From Lysobacter niastensis (GTDB lineage Bacteria; Pseudomonadota; Gammaproteobacteria; Xanthomonadales; Xanthomonadaceae): 64,000 nt of DNA. Shown here piece after piece: positions 25,574 through 35,033 of this stretch. Below the pieces are notes generated by a model. That model worked only from the letters and a program-made list of their open reading frames with translations, made no database searches and was not told the DNA's origin. A program made the translations under genes and the position numbers. The stretch lies in contig NZ_JADLZT010000007.1 of assembly GCF_015453285.1 (NCBI RefSeq), positions 1-64,000 of the forward strand, written 5' to 3'. The stretch's first letter is position 1. Every line of letters begins with the position of its first letter.

Positions 25574-26808
25574 GCAGTCGCCCTGGCCGGCAGCGTCGCG
25601 CGCAGCCACAGGTAACCGGCGACGGCCGACAGCAACGACGCGGCCAGCACACCCAGCACCGCCTCCTCGTAATGCGCGGGCACCTGGTAGGCCAGCGAGG
25701 CGATGAACAGGCTCATCGTAAAGCCGATGCCGCACATCAGGCCCAGGCCGAGCATGGCGCGCACGTCCATGCCCTGCGGGAAGCGCACCCAGCCCAGCGC
25801 ACGCATCAGGAAGGCCGCGCCGAGGATGCCGATCGGCTTGCCGAGCACCAGGCCGAGCACCACGCCCATCGGCAGAGGCTCGAGCATGTCTCCCAGGCTC
25901 AACCCCGCGAGCGCGAGCCCGGCGTTGGCGAACGCGAACAGCGGCAGGATCGCGTAGGCGACCCACGGATGCAGCGCGTGCTCGAGCGACTCCAGCGGCG
26001 AATGCTCGTGCTCGTCGGGAATCGCGTTGCCGCGGTCGACGTGCGGAATCATCAATCCCGTGACCACGCCGGCCAGCGTCGCATGCACCCCCGACTTCAG
26101 CACGCACACCCATAGCACCACGCCGAGCACGAGGTAAGGCCCCAGCTTTTTCACGCCGCTGCGATTGAGCAGCAGCATGCCGGCGATCGCCGCGCCGGCC
26201 CAGGCCAGTGCCGTCACCGACAGGCCGTGCGAATAGAAGATGGCGATGATCAGGATCGCGATCAGATCGTCGACGACCGCGATCGTCGACAGCAGCAGCT
26301 TCATGCCGGCCGGCACGCGGGACCCCAACAGCGCCAGCACACCCAGTGCGAACGCGATGTCGGTGGCAGTCGGCACCGCCCAGCCGCGCATGGCGTCGGC
26401 GTCACCGCGGTTGAGCGCGGCGAACAACAGCGCCGGCACGACGACGCCGGCGCAGGCACAGACCATCGGCAGCATCAGCTGGTCGCGGCTGGCAAGCTGG
26501 CCACTCAGGGTCTCGCGTTTGATCTCCAGCGCGACCAGCAGGAAGAACACCGCCATCAGGCCGTCGTTGATCCACAGCAGCAACGGCTTGGCGATATCGA
26601 GATCGCCGAAGCGCACCTGCACCGGCAGTTCGCGGAACGCCTCGTAGGCCGGCGCTAGCGGTGAGTTGGCCGCGATCATCGCCAGCGCAGCGGCGACGAT
26701 CAGCACGATGCCGCCCGCGGCTTCGAGCCGGAAGAACTCGCTCAGCGCATGCAGCGCGCGCCGCGATGGCACGGGCGACGTCGTGGATGTCCGGTTCGCT
26801 TCGTTCAT
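25570..26808 (-). CDS. nhaA: Na+/H+ antiporter NhaA
   Basis: A 412-residue inner-membrane antiporter exporting Na+ in exchange for two protons, important for alkaline pH and salt tolerance. Family signatures: FRLEAAGGIVLIVAAALAMIAANSPL, WINDGLMAVFFLLVALEIKRE, PTATDIAFALGVLALLG (unwound helix IV), STIAVVDDLIAILIIAIFY containing the essential Asp-Asp pair (D163/D164 of E. coli), and GIGFTMSLFIASLAY. The length is slightly above E. coli's 388 residues, because of a longer N-terminus. The small NAD(P)-binding gene is coupled downstream. Confidence 0.96.
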   Translation of the reverse strand: MNEANRTSTTSPVPSRRALHALSEFFRLEAAGGIVLIVAAALAMIAANSPLAPAYEAFRELPVQVRFGDLDIAKPLLLWINDGLMAVFFLLVALEIKRETLSGQLASRDQLMLPMVCACAGVVVPALLFAALNRGDADAMRGWAVPTATDIAFALGVLALLGSRVPAGMKLLLSTIAVVDDLIAILIIAIFYSHGLSVTALAWAGAAIAGMLLLNRSGVKKLGPYLVLGVVLWVCVLKSGVHATLAGVVTGLMIPHVDRGNAIPDEHEHSPLESLEHALHPWVAYAILPLFAFANAGLALAGLSLGDMLEPLPMGVVLGLVLGKPIGILGAAFLMRALGWVRFPQGMDVRAMLGLGLMCGIGFTMSLFIASLAYQVPAHYEEAVLGVLAASLLSAVAGYLWLRATLPARATA

Positions 26809-26845
26809 CGAGCCAGTATATCGGGGGCCACCGGCGGCCCCGGCA

Positions 26846-27802
26846 TTACCTGCGCAGCATCAGCAGCTCGAAGACGATCCACAGCAGCAGCGCGACCAGC
26901 ATCACCGTGCCCTCCTTCCTGGTGACGCGCAGGTCGCCGCGCAGCATCGGAATGGTCATCAGTGCGAACACGCCCGCCGCCGGCAACTCGTAGTGCACGA
27001 ACGAGGCCGGCACCGGCAGTGCGCCGTCGATCACGGCCATGCCACCGACGATGACCAGCAGGTTGAACAGGCTCGACCCGATCACGTGGCCGACCACCAG
27101 ATCGCCCTGGCCACGCCGCGCCGCCGCCACTGCCGCCGCGACCTCGGGCAACGCCGTGCCGATCGCGACCGGAAGCAGGCCGGTGACCAGCGGCGTCATG
27201 CCGAGCGCCTCGCCGATGGGCAGCGCGCCGCGCACCACGAGCTTGGACCCGTAGTACAGCAGCACCGCGGCGATCACGAAGCGCAGCACGTTGAGCGTGA
27301 GGTCGGTGCGGGTCTGCGAGAACGCGGCGATCGCTTCCTGCAGTTCCGGTGCTTCGTGGCGGCTGCGTGCCATCGCGTAGGCGACGACGGCGACGAACGC
27401 CACCAGCAGGGCCATGCCCTCCAGGCGCGACAGCGTCCCGTCCAGCCCCAGCAGGACCAGCGCCAGCGTGCCGGCCAGCAGCACCAGCAGAAGTGGCGAC
27501 AGCGCGCGCCACCGCACCAGCAGCGGAGCCGCCACCGCGGCCGCGCCCAGCGTCAGGCCGAAATTGACGACGTTGCTGCCGACCGCGTTGCCCAGCGCCA
27601 ATGCACCTTGGCCTCGGAAGATCGCCTGCAGGTTGACCGCCAGCTCCGGCAGCGAGGTGCCGAAAGCGACCAGCAGCAGGCCGGCGACGAACGGCGAGGC
27701 ACCCATCCGCAGCGCAAGGCCGGACGCGCCCTTGACGATGGAGTCGCCGCCCAGCGCAAGCAGCACCAGTCCGAAGACAAACAAGCCGACGGCTTCGAGC
27801 AT
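26846..27802 (-). CDS. calcium/sodium antiporter (CaCA family, YrbG-like)
   Basis: A 318-residue protein with about ten membrane helices in two inverted repeats, each with an alpha-repeat motif: AFGTSLPELAVNLQAI with GNAVGSNVVNFGLT in the first, and AIGTALPEVAAAVAAA with GHVIGSSLFNLLVI in the second. This is the ion-binding architecture of Ca2+/cation antiporters. The short loop between the repeats and the length match YrbG. It lies 37 bases upstream of the nhaA start on the same strand, so cation-exchange genes are clustered. Confidence 0.94.
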   Translation of the reverse strand: MLEAVGLFVFGLVLLALGGDSIVKGASGLALRMGASPFVAGLLLVAFGTSLPELAVNLQAIFRGQGALALGNAVGSNVVNFGLTLGAAAVAAPLLVRWRALSPLLLVLLAGTLALVLLGLDGTLSRLEGMALLVAFVAVVAYAMARSRHEAPELQEAIAAFSQTRTDLTLNVLRFVIAAVLLYYGSKLVVRGALPIGEALGMTPLVTGLLPVAIGTALPEVAAAVAAARRGQGDLVVGHVIGSSLFNLLVIVGGMAVIDGALPVPASFVHYELPAAGVFALMTIPMLRGDLRVTRKEGTVMLVALLLWIVFELLMLRR

Positions 27803-27950
27803 CGCGATCCCTCCCTGACAGTGCGCCGATTCTATGGGCCGATTCTAAGCGGCAGCCGCCGCAGCCTGACCATCCGGGCGTTACGTGCATGTCATCACGC
27901 TTTCATCCCGCTGCGGCATCGTGCCCTCCTCCCAGGGGAAACATCGGCCC

Positions 27951-28604
27951 ATGCACCTCGCCAAAACCGACAAGGCACGGGATGCCCTGCAGCGACGGGA
28001 TCCGGATCTGAGTGCCCAGGACCGTCGCATCCTGATCGTCAGCGACGGCCGGCGCAGCATCGACGATCTGGCCTCCCTGCTGGGCGACGGGGTCGCCGCG
28101 CCGGTCGAGCGCCTGTTGCACGCGGGCTACCTGACGGCCGCCGCGAACTCGGCGGAACGTCCGGGTGCCCTGCCGGCGGCGGGGCATGCGGTATCGACGC
28201 TGCTGCGCCGCTCGATGGCCTCGATGGAGAAGGTGCAGGAGCTGGCCCAGTCGGTGCGCTCCGCGGCCCAAGCGCCGACTGACGTACCGGCGCCCGCCGC
28301 CACGCCGGCCCATGTCGCGTCGTCACCCGCTGCGGCTTCGCCGCCCTCGCCCCGCCGCTCGCTGGTGGCCGCGCGGATGTACATGCTCGACATGCTGCAA
28401 CTGCTCCGCCACGACGAAGCCGGCACACACGCGGCAGCGATCCGCAGCGCCCAGGGCGGCGACGCGCTGGTCGACGCGTTGTGGGCGTCCCTGCAGCACA
28501 TCCAGGCCACGACGTCCGCCAGCTACTCGCAACGCGTCAGCGAGCGACTGGGCGAAGTGCTGCCGGACGAATACCTGCCACGACTCGCCGGCTCCGCCCA
28601 CTGA
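27951..28604 (+). CDS. hypothetical protein with winged-helix-like N-terminus
   Basis: A 217-residue soluble protein I do not recognise as a named family. Residues 1-65 (DALQRRDPDLSAQDRRILIV, then DGRRSIDDLASLLG and PVERLLHAGYL) have the spacing of a small winged-helix or DUF4388-associated domain seen in xanthomonad proteins. Residues ~100-140 are an Ala/Pro-rich linker. The C-terminal ~75 residues are helical (VAARMYMLDMLQLLRHDEAG). Start at 27951 follows AGGGGAA. Just upstream is a 10-base direct repeat, GCCGATTCTA, twice within 13 bases. Confidence 0.65.
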   Translation: MHLAKTDKARDALQRRDPDLSAQDRRILIVSDGRRSIDDLASLLGDGVAAPVERLLHAGYLTAAANSAERPGALPAAGHAVSTLLRRSMASMEKVQELAQSVRSAAQAPTDVPAPAATPAHVASSPAAASPPSPRRSLVAARMYMLDMLQLLRHDEAGTHAAAIRSAQGGDALVDALWASLQHIQATTSASYSQRVSERLGEVLPDEYLPRLAGSAH

Positions 28605-28646
28605 CGCCGGTGCGTCGCGTCACGAGCACGGTGAACGCACGGATAC

Positions 28647-28677
28647 AAAAGACGAACGGGCCGCGAGGGCCCGTTCG
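28647..28677 (-). terminator. intrinsic terminator after hmgA
   Basis: CGAACGGGCC and GGCCCGTTCG form a strong stem; read on the minus strand it is followed by TCTTTTGT. It lies 25 bases past the hmgA stop. Confidence 0.8.
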
Positions 28678-28701
28678 GTACTGCGGAATGAAGCGTGGCG
28701 A

Positions 28702-30039
28702 TCAGCCCTGCGGCACGGCGTAGTGCTTCTTAAGGCCGGCCCAGCAGGCCTGGTAATCGCGCTGGCGATGCGCAGCGTCGATGGCCTGTTGCGTCGGCCG
28801 TATGACGGCACGCGCTTCGAACATGAAGGCCATCGTGTCCTTGATCACGTCGGCCTGGCTCAGATCGGCTGCACTGGCTTTCTCGAACGTGGCCGCATCC
28901 GGACCGTGGCCGGTCATTGAATTGTGCAGCGACGCACCGCCCGGCGCGAAGCCTTCGGCCTTGGCGTCGTACACGCCCTCGATCAGGCCCATGAACTCGC
29001 TGGCGATGTTGCGATGGAACCACGGCGGCCGGAACGTGTCCTGCGCCACCAGCCAGCGCGGCGGGAAGATCACGAAGTCCAAGTTGCTGGTGCCCGGCGT
29101 GTCGCTGGGCGAATGCAGCACCAGGAAGATGCTCGGATCGGGATGGTCGTAGCTGATCGAACCGATCGTGTTGAAGCGGCGCAGGTCGTACTGGTACGGC
29201 GCATAGTTGCCGTGCCAGCCGACGACGTCGAGCGGCGAATGGCCGATGTCGGCGCGCCACAGGTGGCCCTGGAACTTGGCGACCAGCTCGAAGTCGCCTT
29301 CGACATCCTCGTAGGCCGCGTTCGGCGTCAGGAAGTCGCGCGGATTGGCCAGGCCGTTGCTGCCGATCGGACCGAGGTCGGGCAACTGCAGCATCGCGCC
29401 GAAGTTCTCGCAGACGTAGCCGCGCGCCTCGCCGTCGGGCAACGACACGGAGAAGCGGACGCCACGCGGGATCACCGCGATCTGCTGCGGCTCGACCTCG
29501 AGCACGCCCATCTCGGTGGCGATGTGCAGGCGTCCCTGCTGCGGCACGATCAGCAGTTCGCCGTCGGCGTCGTAGAAGTAGCGGCCCTGCATGTCGCGGT
29601 TGGCGGCATAGAGGTGGATGCCGATGCCATGCTGGCCGGCCGGTGATCCGTTGCCAGCCATCGTGAAGAGGCCATCGATGAAATCGACCGGCGCCGACGG
29701 CATCGGCAGCGGGCTCCAGCGCAGCTGGTCCGGCGTGACCGGGCCATCGCCGAAGTCGTTGTGGAAATACTGTTTTGAAGCGGGTGGCTGTTTTGAAGCC
29801 GGTGCCTGTGCGTAGGGCGCGAACGTCCCGTGCATCGCCGCCGGGCGGATGCGGTACAGCCAGCTGCGGCGGTTGGCGTGGCGCGGCGCGGTGAACGCCG
29901 TGCCCGACAACTGCTCGGCGTACAGGCCGTGGGCGACCCGCTGCGGCGAGTTGCGCCCGACCGGCAACGTGCCGGGCACGGCCTCGCTGGCGAACTCGTT
30001 GCCGAAGCCGGATTGGTAGCCGTTGCTGCGGATGCTCAT
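28702..30039 (-). CDS. hmgA: homogentisate 1,2-dioxygenase
   Basis: A 445-residue iron(II) ring-cleaving enzyme opening homogentisate to maleylacetoacetate. Family landmarks: [20 protein letters not shown] at the N-terminus, RGVRFSV in the beta-sandwich, and the C-terminal iron-ligand area around [20 protein letters not shown] and [19 protein letters not shown]. The length fits the family. It lies 57 bases downstream of hppD on the same strand; together they convert 4-hydroxyphenylpyruvate to maleylacetoacetate, and the products feed maiA and the FAH gene near the window start. Confidence 0.97.
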   Translation of the reverse strand: MSIRSNGYQSGFGNEFASEAVPGTLPVGRNSPQRVAHGLYAEQLSGTAFTAPRHANRRSWLYRIRPAAMHGTFAPYAQAPASKQPPASKQYFHNDFGDGPVTPDQLRWSPLPMPSAPVDFIDGLFTMAGNGSPAGQHGIGIHLYAANRDMQGRYFYDADGELLIVPQQGRLHIATEMGVLEVEPQQIAVIPRGVRFSVSLPDGEARGYVCENFGAMLQLPDLGPIGSNGLANPRDFLTPNAAYEDVEGDFELVAKFQGHLWRADIGHSPLDVVGWHGNYAPYQYDLRRFNTIGSISYDHPDPSIFLVLHSPSDTPGTSNLDFVIFPPRWLVAQDTFRPPWFHRNIASEFMGLIEGVYDAKAEGFAPGGASLHNSMTGHGPDAATFEKASAADLSQADVIKDTMAFMFEARAVIRPTQQAIDAAHRQRDYQACWAGLKKHYAVPQG

Positions 30040-30096
30040 GGAATCGTTGCTCTCCCTCGCCCGCCCCTCCCGCAGGGAGAGGGGCCCAATGGATTC

Positions 30097-31188
30097 TTAC
30101 AGCACGCCGCGGCGCATCTGGTCGCGCTCGATGCTCTCGAACAGGGCCTGGAAATTGCCCTCGCCGAACCCTTCATTGCCCTTGCGCTGGATGATCTCGA
30201 AGAAGATCGGACCGATCGCGTTCTGGGTGAAGATCTGCAGCAGCTTGCGCTTGTGCGTTTCCGGATCGGCGTCGATCAGGATCCTGTTCTTCGCCAGGCG
30301 CGGCACGTCCTCGCCGTGATCCGGCACGCGCTGGTCGATCACATCGAAGTAGGTGTCCGGGGTATCCAGGAACTGCACACCCTGCGCGCGCATCGCCTCG
30401 ACGGTCTCGTAGATGTTGTCGGTGAAGCAGGCGATGTGCTGGATGCCCTCGCCCTTGTAGGCGTCGAGGTATTCGTTGATCTGCGACTTCGGATCGCTCG
30501 ACTCGTTCAGCGGAATGCGGACGATGCCGTCCGGCGCGGTCATCGCCTTGGACACCAGGCCGGTCTTGGCGCCCTTGATGTCGAAGTAGCGGATCTCGCG
30601 GAAGTTGAAGAGACGCTCGTAATAGTCCGACCACTTCTGCATGTTGCCGAAGTAGAGGTTGTGCGTGAGGTGGTCGATGAAGGTCAGACCGAAACCCACC
30701 GCAGCCTGGTCGGCGCCCTGGACCGGCAGGTAGTCGTCGTACATCGAACCCACATCGCCATAGCGGTCGACCAGGTACAGCATGCAGTCGCCGATGCCCT
30801 TGACCACCGGCGCATCGACCGCGCGCGTATCTGCCTTGTCGGTGATCGCCTCGCCGCCGTTGTTGACGACGGCGTCGAACACGACGTTGGCCGGCTTCTT
30901 GAAGCGGATCGCGAAGCCACACGCGCTCGGGCCGTGCTTGGCGGCAAAATCGGCAGCGAAGCTGTCCGGGTCCTCGTTGACCAGGAAGTTCACGCCGCCC
31001 TGGCGATACACCGTGATCGGACGGGTCTTGTGGCGCAGGACGGCGGTGAAGCCCATCTTGCGGAAGTAGTCGTGCAGGAGCTCGCCCTGGCCCGCCGGTG
31101 CGGCGAACTCGACGAACTCGAAGCCGTCGATCCCGAGCGGGTTCTCGAACGTGGTGACCTGCATGCCGAGGTTGGGCTGCGCATTCAT
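30097..31188 (-). CDS. hppD: 4-hydroxyphenylpyruvate dioxygenase
   Basis: A 363-residue iron(II) dioxygenase forming homogentisate from 4-hydroxyphenylpyruvate in tyrosine catabolism. It shows both vicinal-oxygen-chelate halves; the C-terminal half contains the iron-ligand regions LTFIDHLTHNLYFGNM, GEGIQHIACFTDNIYE and the terminal IGPIFFEIIQRKGNEGFGEGNF. It is the first gene of the hppD-hmgA operon. The promoter upstream contains a perfect palindrome in its spacer, so the divergent MarR-type regulator probably controls it. Confidence 0.97.
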   Translation of the reverse strand: MNAQPNLGMQVTTFENPLGIDGFEFVEFAAPAGQGELLHDYFRKMGFTAVLRHKTRPITVYRQGGVNFLVNEDPDSFAADFAAKHGPSACGFAIRFKKPANVVFDAVVNNGGEAITDKADTRAVDAPVVKGIGDCMLYLVDRYGDVGSMYDDYLPVQGADQAAVGFGLTFIDHLTHNLYFGNMQKWSDYYERLFNFREIRYFDIKGAKTGLVSKAMTAPDGIVRIPLNESSDPKSQINEYLDAYKGEGIQHIACFTDNIYETVEAMRAQGVQFLDTPDTYFDVIDQRVPDHGEDVPRLAKNRILIDADPETHKRKLLQIFTQNAIGPIFFEIIQRKGNEGFGEGNFQALFESIERDQMRRGVL

Positions 31189-31248
31189 GGCATTGTTTCT
31201 CAGGTGGCGGCAGCGTCCGCTGGGGACGGCCTTGGATCGGAAGAGGTC

Positions 31249-31277
31249 GTTATAGTTTCAATTGAAACCATAATCAA
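31249..31277 (-). promoter_or_regulatory. hppD promoter with MarR operator palindrome in the spacer
   Basis: On the minus strand, TTGATT (-35) is followed after exactly 17 bases by TATAAC (-10). The spacer contains the perfect 14-base palindrome GTTTCAATTGAAAC (31255-31268). A repressor bound there would block RNA polymerase at hppD and could also affect the divergent marR gene that starts 21 bases away. The match to consensus is 4/6 and 5/6. Confidence 0.78.
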
Positions 31278-31288
31278 GGGTCTTAGTG

Positions 31289-31780
31289 ATGAATCAGCTC
31301 CGCCCAGGCCATGCCGAACTCGACCTGGAGCATTTCCTGCCCTACCGGCTCTCGGTGCTGAGCAACCGGGTCAGCGGCATGATCGCGCGCATCTACACCG
31401 AGCGGTTCGCCCTGAGCATCACCGAATGGCGGGTCATGGCGGTGTTGGGCCGGTATCCGGACCTGTCGGCGAACGAAGTCTCGCTGCGCACGGCCATGGA
31501 CAAGGTGGCCGTCAGCCGCGCGGTGGCGCGCCTGCTCGACGCCGGCCGCCTGCAGCGCGAGATCCACGGCGACGACCGTCGCCGCTCGGTGCTGCGCCTG
31601 TCCGAAGGCGGCTATCGCATCTACGACGAAGTGGCGCCGCTGGCGCTTGCGCTGGAGCGGCGCCTGCTGGATGGCATCGACGAGAACGAACGCGCCCTGC
31701 TGTTCCGCCTGCTCGACCGCCTGGACGAGCTGGAACTGAAGGTCGAAGCCGAGACGGGCGAACCGATCCGTCCTGACTGA
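31289..31780 (+). CDS. MarR-family regulator, likely of tyrosine catabolism
   Basis: A 163-residue winged-helix dimer of the MarR family. The DNA-binding domain shows SITEWRVMAVLGRYPDLSANEVSLRTAMDKVAVSRAVARLLDAGRLQRE and the wing HGDDRRRSVLRLSEGG. It is divergent from hppD with the palindromic operator between, so it probably represses the hppD-hmgA operon and itself, and releases DNA on binding a pathway intermediate (as HmgR/HpdR-type regulators do). The start could be a GTG three bases earlier; ATG is used. Confidence 0.88.
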   Translation: MNQLRPGHAELDLEHFLPYRLSVLSNRVSGMIARIYTERFALSITEWRVMAVLGRYPDLSANEVSLRTAMDKVAVSRAVARLLDAGRLQREIHGDDRRRSVLRLSEGGYRIYDEVAPLALALERRLLDGIDENERALLFRLLDRLDELELKVEAETGEPIRPD

Positions 31781-31798
31781 TCCGGACCGGTGATCCAA

Positions 31799-31834
31799 AG
31801 AAAAACGGCGGCCCGGAGGCCGCCGTTCTTTTTT
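31799..31834. terminator. bidirectional intrinsic terminator
   Basis: The stem AACGGCGGCC/GGCCGCCGTT with A-run on the left and CTTTTTT on the right sits between the convergent marR and POT transporter genes. Confidence 0.92.
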
Positions 31835-31869
31835 GCATGCGGCCGCGCGAACGCGGACCGCGGATGGCA

Positions 31870-33381
31870 TCACTTCACGCCGTGCATCAGGCGCTGGATC
31901 AGCGGCGCGATCAGGAACAGCAGCACGCCCGGGATCACCAAAGCCCAGAAGCCGAAGGTGTAGCCCGACAGCGCGGACTGCACGTTCATGCCCGACTCGC
32001 CACTGACGTGGCTGGCGAAGATGCCCGACAGGTTGTTGCCGATGCCGGTGGACAGGAACCAGCCGCCCATGCCGAAGCCGACCAGGCGCAGCGGCGCCAG
32101 CTTGGTCACCATCGACAGGCCGATCGGCGACAGGCACAGCTCGCCGATGGACTGGATCCAATACACCGCGAACAGGGTCCAGAACGGGATCTTCAGCGTC
32201 TGCGGATCGACCAGGCTCGACAGCGCCAACATCAGCAGTGCGAACGCCAGGCCGTTGAAGATCAGGCCCAGGCCGAACTTGCGCGGGATCGACGGATTGG
32301 CCTTGCCCATCTTCACCCACAGCCACGCGATGATCGGCGCGAGGGTAATGATCGCGACCGAGTTCACCGACTGGAACCAGGCCACCGGGAACGTCCAGCC
32401 GCCGAAGTCGCGGTTGACGATCTTGTCAGCGAGGAACGTGAAGGAGCTGCCGGCCTGCTCGAAGAAGCACCAGAACAGCACGTTGAAGGCGAAGATGATC
32501 AGCATCGCGATCACCTTGTCGCGCTGCATCGGACCTTCGCGGACGCCTTCCACCAGCAGCAGGATGCCCAGGGCGATGAACATCGCCGTCAGGACCCACT
32601 GCAGCACGCTCGCGCCCAGCGCGAGCAGGAAGTAGATCAGCGGGATCGCGACCAGCGCGCCGATCGCGGTGTAGAGCACCTTGTGCTTGCCGCCATCGCC
32701 TTCCGGCGGCCGGCCGATGCCCTGCAGCTGGCGGCGACCGAACCAGAACCACACCAGGCTGACCAGCATGCCGATGCCGGAGGTGATGAACACCACCTTG
32801 TAGGCCGGCATGCCGGAGCTTCCGCCGAACATGCGCTCGGCCAGCCAGCCGGTCAGCAACGGCGCGATCATCGCGCCGAGGTTGATGCCCATGTAGAACA
32901 GCGTGAAGCCCGAGTCGCGACGCCCGTCGCCGACCGAGTAGAGCTTGCCGACCATCGTCGAGATATTCGGCTTGAACAGGCCGTTGCCCGCGATGATCGT
33001 CGCCAGACCGAGCTTGAAGATCTGCTCGCTCGGCATCGCGATCATGAACAAGCCGGCCGCCATGATGACGGCGCCCAGCAGGATCGAGCGCTGATAGCCG
33101 ATGATCCGGTCGGCGACGTAACCGCCGAAGATCGCAGCCGCGTAGACCAGGGCCAGGTAGGCGCCGTAGGTCTGGTTGGCGGACGCTTCACCGGTCGCGC
33201 TGCCGGCATGGAACTGCGCCACGATGTAGAGCACCAGCGCCCAGCGGATTCCGTAGAACGCGAAGCGCTCCCAGAACTCCGTCATGAAGAGCATCCACAG
33301 CGGCTGCGGATGCCCCATGAGCTGTTTGAATTCCGGAATCGCCGCGGGCTGGCCGGGCGTAGGTGTCGCGGTTCCGCTCAT
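31870..33381 (-). CDS. POT-family proton-dependent oligopeptide transporter
   Basis: A 503-residue inner-membrane symporter importing di/tripeptides with protons. The hallmark ExxERFxFYG motif is present as EFWERFAFYGIRW in helix 1; other PTR2 signatures are YGAYLALVYAAAIFGGYVADR, GNGLFKPNISTMVGKLY and FTLFYMGINLGAMIAPLLTG. Twelve to fourteen helices are predicted. Start at 33381 (MSGTATPTPGQP) is selected because the upstream part of the frame is Arg/Ser rich and unlike the family. It resembles Dtp/YjdL-type carriers widespread in xanthomonads. Confidence 0.94.
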   Translation of the reverse strand: MSGTATPTPGQPAAIPEFKQLMGHPQPLWMLFMTEFWERFAFYGIRWALVLYIVAQFHAGSATGEASANQTYGAYLALVYAAAIFGGYVADRIIGYQRSILLGAVIMAAGLFMIAMPSEQIFKLGLATIIAGNGLFKPNISTMVGKLYSVGDGRRDSGFTLFYMGINLGAMIAPLLTGWLAERMFGGSSGMPAYKVVFITSGIGMLVSLVWFWFGRRQLQGIGRPPEGDGGKHKVLYTAIGALVAIPLIYFLLALGASVLQWVLTAMFIALGILLLVEGVREGPMQRDKVIAMLIIFAFNVLFWCFFEQAGSSFTFLADKIVNRDFGGWTFPVAWFQSVNSVAIITLAPIIAWLWVKMGKANPSIPRKFGLGLIFNGLAFALLMLALSSLVDPQTLKIPFWTLFAVYWIQSIGELCLSPIGLSMVTKLAPLRLVGFGMGGWFLSTGIGNNLSGIFASHVSGESGMNVQSALSGYTFGFWALVIPGVLLFLIAPLIQRLMHGVK

Positions 33382-33545
33382 GCGGTGTTCCCCGTGTGGT
33401 TCGAATACTGAATGGATGAAGCCCACGCCGGTGGCACGGGACCGGGGAGATTTACCGGCGAATGACGACCACGTCAAACTTATGTGAAGACGGCGGGCGC
33501 CTGCTGCACCGCAGCAAATGAGGCCGAATCGGCGCGCTCTCCTGT

Positions 33546-33962
33546 TCAGGAACCGCGGGCCGCACGCTCGAAGGCCGTCTTCAGCAAAGGGGCGAATCGC
33601 GCATGCGCCCCCGCGAGGCGCTGCTGCGCCTCATCGAGCGTGCACCAGCGCAGTTCGGCGTGTTCCTGGCGATTGCGCGGCTCGCCCCGCCACTGCGTCA
33701 CCAGATAGAGACGCAGCTTCCACGGCTCGGGGGCGTCGCCTTCGATGCAGTCCAGGTACTCGATGCGCACCGCCTCGATGCCGAGCTCCTCGTCGAGTTC
33801 CCGCGCCAACGCCTGCGGCCCGCTCTCGCCGGCCTCGACATGACCGCCGAACACATCCCAGGCACCGGCCAGCCAGTCGCAGTCGTCGCGGCGCCGGCCC
33901 AGCAACACGGCGCCGGCCTGTACCAGGAATGCGCCGACGCAATCGTGCTGGCGCGCGGCCAT
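33546..33962 (-). CDS. Nudix hydrolase
   Basis: A 138-residue Nudix-fold pyrophosphohydrolase. The Nudix box is complete: GGHVEAGESGPQALARELDE-ELGI, providing the metal-binding glutamates. It would hydrolyse a nucleoside diphosphate linked to a moiety X; 8-oxo-dGTP-like or NDP-sugar substrates are possible. Its start is 4 bases after the stop codon of the tryptophan dioxygenase gene, so the two are probably co-transcribed. Confidence 0.93.
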   Translation of the reverse strand: MAARQHDCVGAFLVQAGAVLLGRRRDDCDWLAGAWDVFGGHVEAGESGPQALARELDEELGIEAVRIEYLDCIEGDAPEPWKLRLYLVTQWRGEPRNRQEHAELRWCTLDEAQQRLAGAHARFAPLLKTAFERAARGS

Positions 33963-33966
33963 GGCC

Positions 33967-34848
33967 TTATGCGGGCGATCCGCCGTAGCTGCCGCCGGCG
34001 CCGATGCTGGTGCGCACTTCGAACAGTTCCGGGAAGAAGGTCAGCTCCAGCGCCTGCTTGAGGAAGCCCACGCCGCTGGAACCGCCGGTGCCGCGCTTGA
34101 AGCCGATGATGCGCATCACCGTGCGCATGTGGCGGAACCGCCAAAGCTGGAACTGGCTCTCCAGGTCGACCAGGTCCTCCAGCAGGTGGTAGGCCTCCCA
34201 GTTCGACTTGGTGTCTTCGTAGATTCGCTCGAACACCGGCAGCAGCGCCGGATCGGACACATGCGCGTGCGACCAGTCGCGGTCCAGGTGCTGCGCCGGC
34301 ACCGCATGGCCGTGGCGCGCGAGGTAGCGCAGCACTTCGTCGTACAGGCTTGGCGCCTCCAGCACTTCGCGCAGGTTCGCCTCGGCCTTCGCATCGTGCG
34401 AGAACACCTTCAGCATCGCCGCGTTCTTGTTGCCGAGCAGGAACTCGATCGTGCGGTACTGCAGCGACTGGAAACCCGACGAAGGTCCGAGGATGGCGCG
34501 GAACTCCATGTACTCCGACGGCGTCAGCGTCTCCAGCACCGACCACATCTCGGTGAGCTGGCGCAGGATGTTCTTGCAGCGCGCGAAGATCTTCTGGCTC
34601 TCGTCGAGGCGGTCCTCGCGCAGGTGCGCGACCGCCGCCTTGAGCTCGTGGATCATCAGCTTCATCCACAGTTCCGCGACCTGGTGCTGGACGATGAAGA
34701 GCAGCTCGTCGTGGTGCGGAGGGTTCGACAGGCGCTGCTGTGCGGACAGCAGCGTGTCCAGCTGCAGGTAACCGGAGTAGCTCATCCGGCCGGACAGGTC
34801 GGTATGGATACCGGTTTCGAGCTCGCGCTCGTTCTTCTCGACGGTCAT
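33967..34848 (-). CDS. kynA: tryptophan 2,3-dioxygenase
   Basis: A 293-residue heme dioxygenase opening the indole ring to N-formylkynurenine, the first step of the kynurenine route. The family sequence is visible: [61 protein letters not shown], the C-terminal [30 protein letters not shown] containing the proximal heme His in FRHMRT. Start at 34848 matches the usual N-terminus; a longer frame adds unmatched residues. No other kynurenine genes are adjacent. Confidence 0.96.
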   Translation of the reverse strand: MTVEKNERELETGIHTDLSGRMSYSGYLQLDTLLSAQQRLSNPPHHDELLFIVQHQVAELWMKLMIHELKAAVAHLREDRLDESQKIFARCKNILRQLTEMWSVLETLTPSEYMEFRAILGPSSGFQSLQYRTIEFLLGNKNAAMLKVFSHDAKAEANLREVLEAPSLYDEVLRYLARHGHAVPAQHLDRDWSHAHVSDPALLPVFERIYEDTKSNWEAYHLLEDLVDLESQFQLWRFRHMRTVMRIIGFKRGTGGSSGVGFLKQALELTFFPELFEVRTSIGAGGSYGGSPA

Positions 34849-35033
34849 CGGGGTTTCTTGCGCGACGGGCGCGGGCGGGTACTGCGGGAGCAAGAGATTA
34901 CCGCATCGCCCCCCGATACCGGGACCGGCGTCACCCGGCTGTCACGCACGGGAGACAGGATTCCGGCACCATCCTGCCCGCGCCCGGCCCGGCCGGCGCT
35001 GTCAGGAACGACCATCCAGGGGAAAGGGAAATC

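Noticed and set aside
27903-28313. Minus-strand frame opposite the winged-helix-like protein
   Set aside because: Gly/Arg-rich composition, no start signal, and the plus-strand frame has a ribosome site and protein-like composition.
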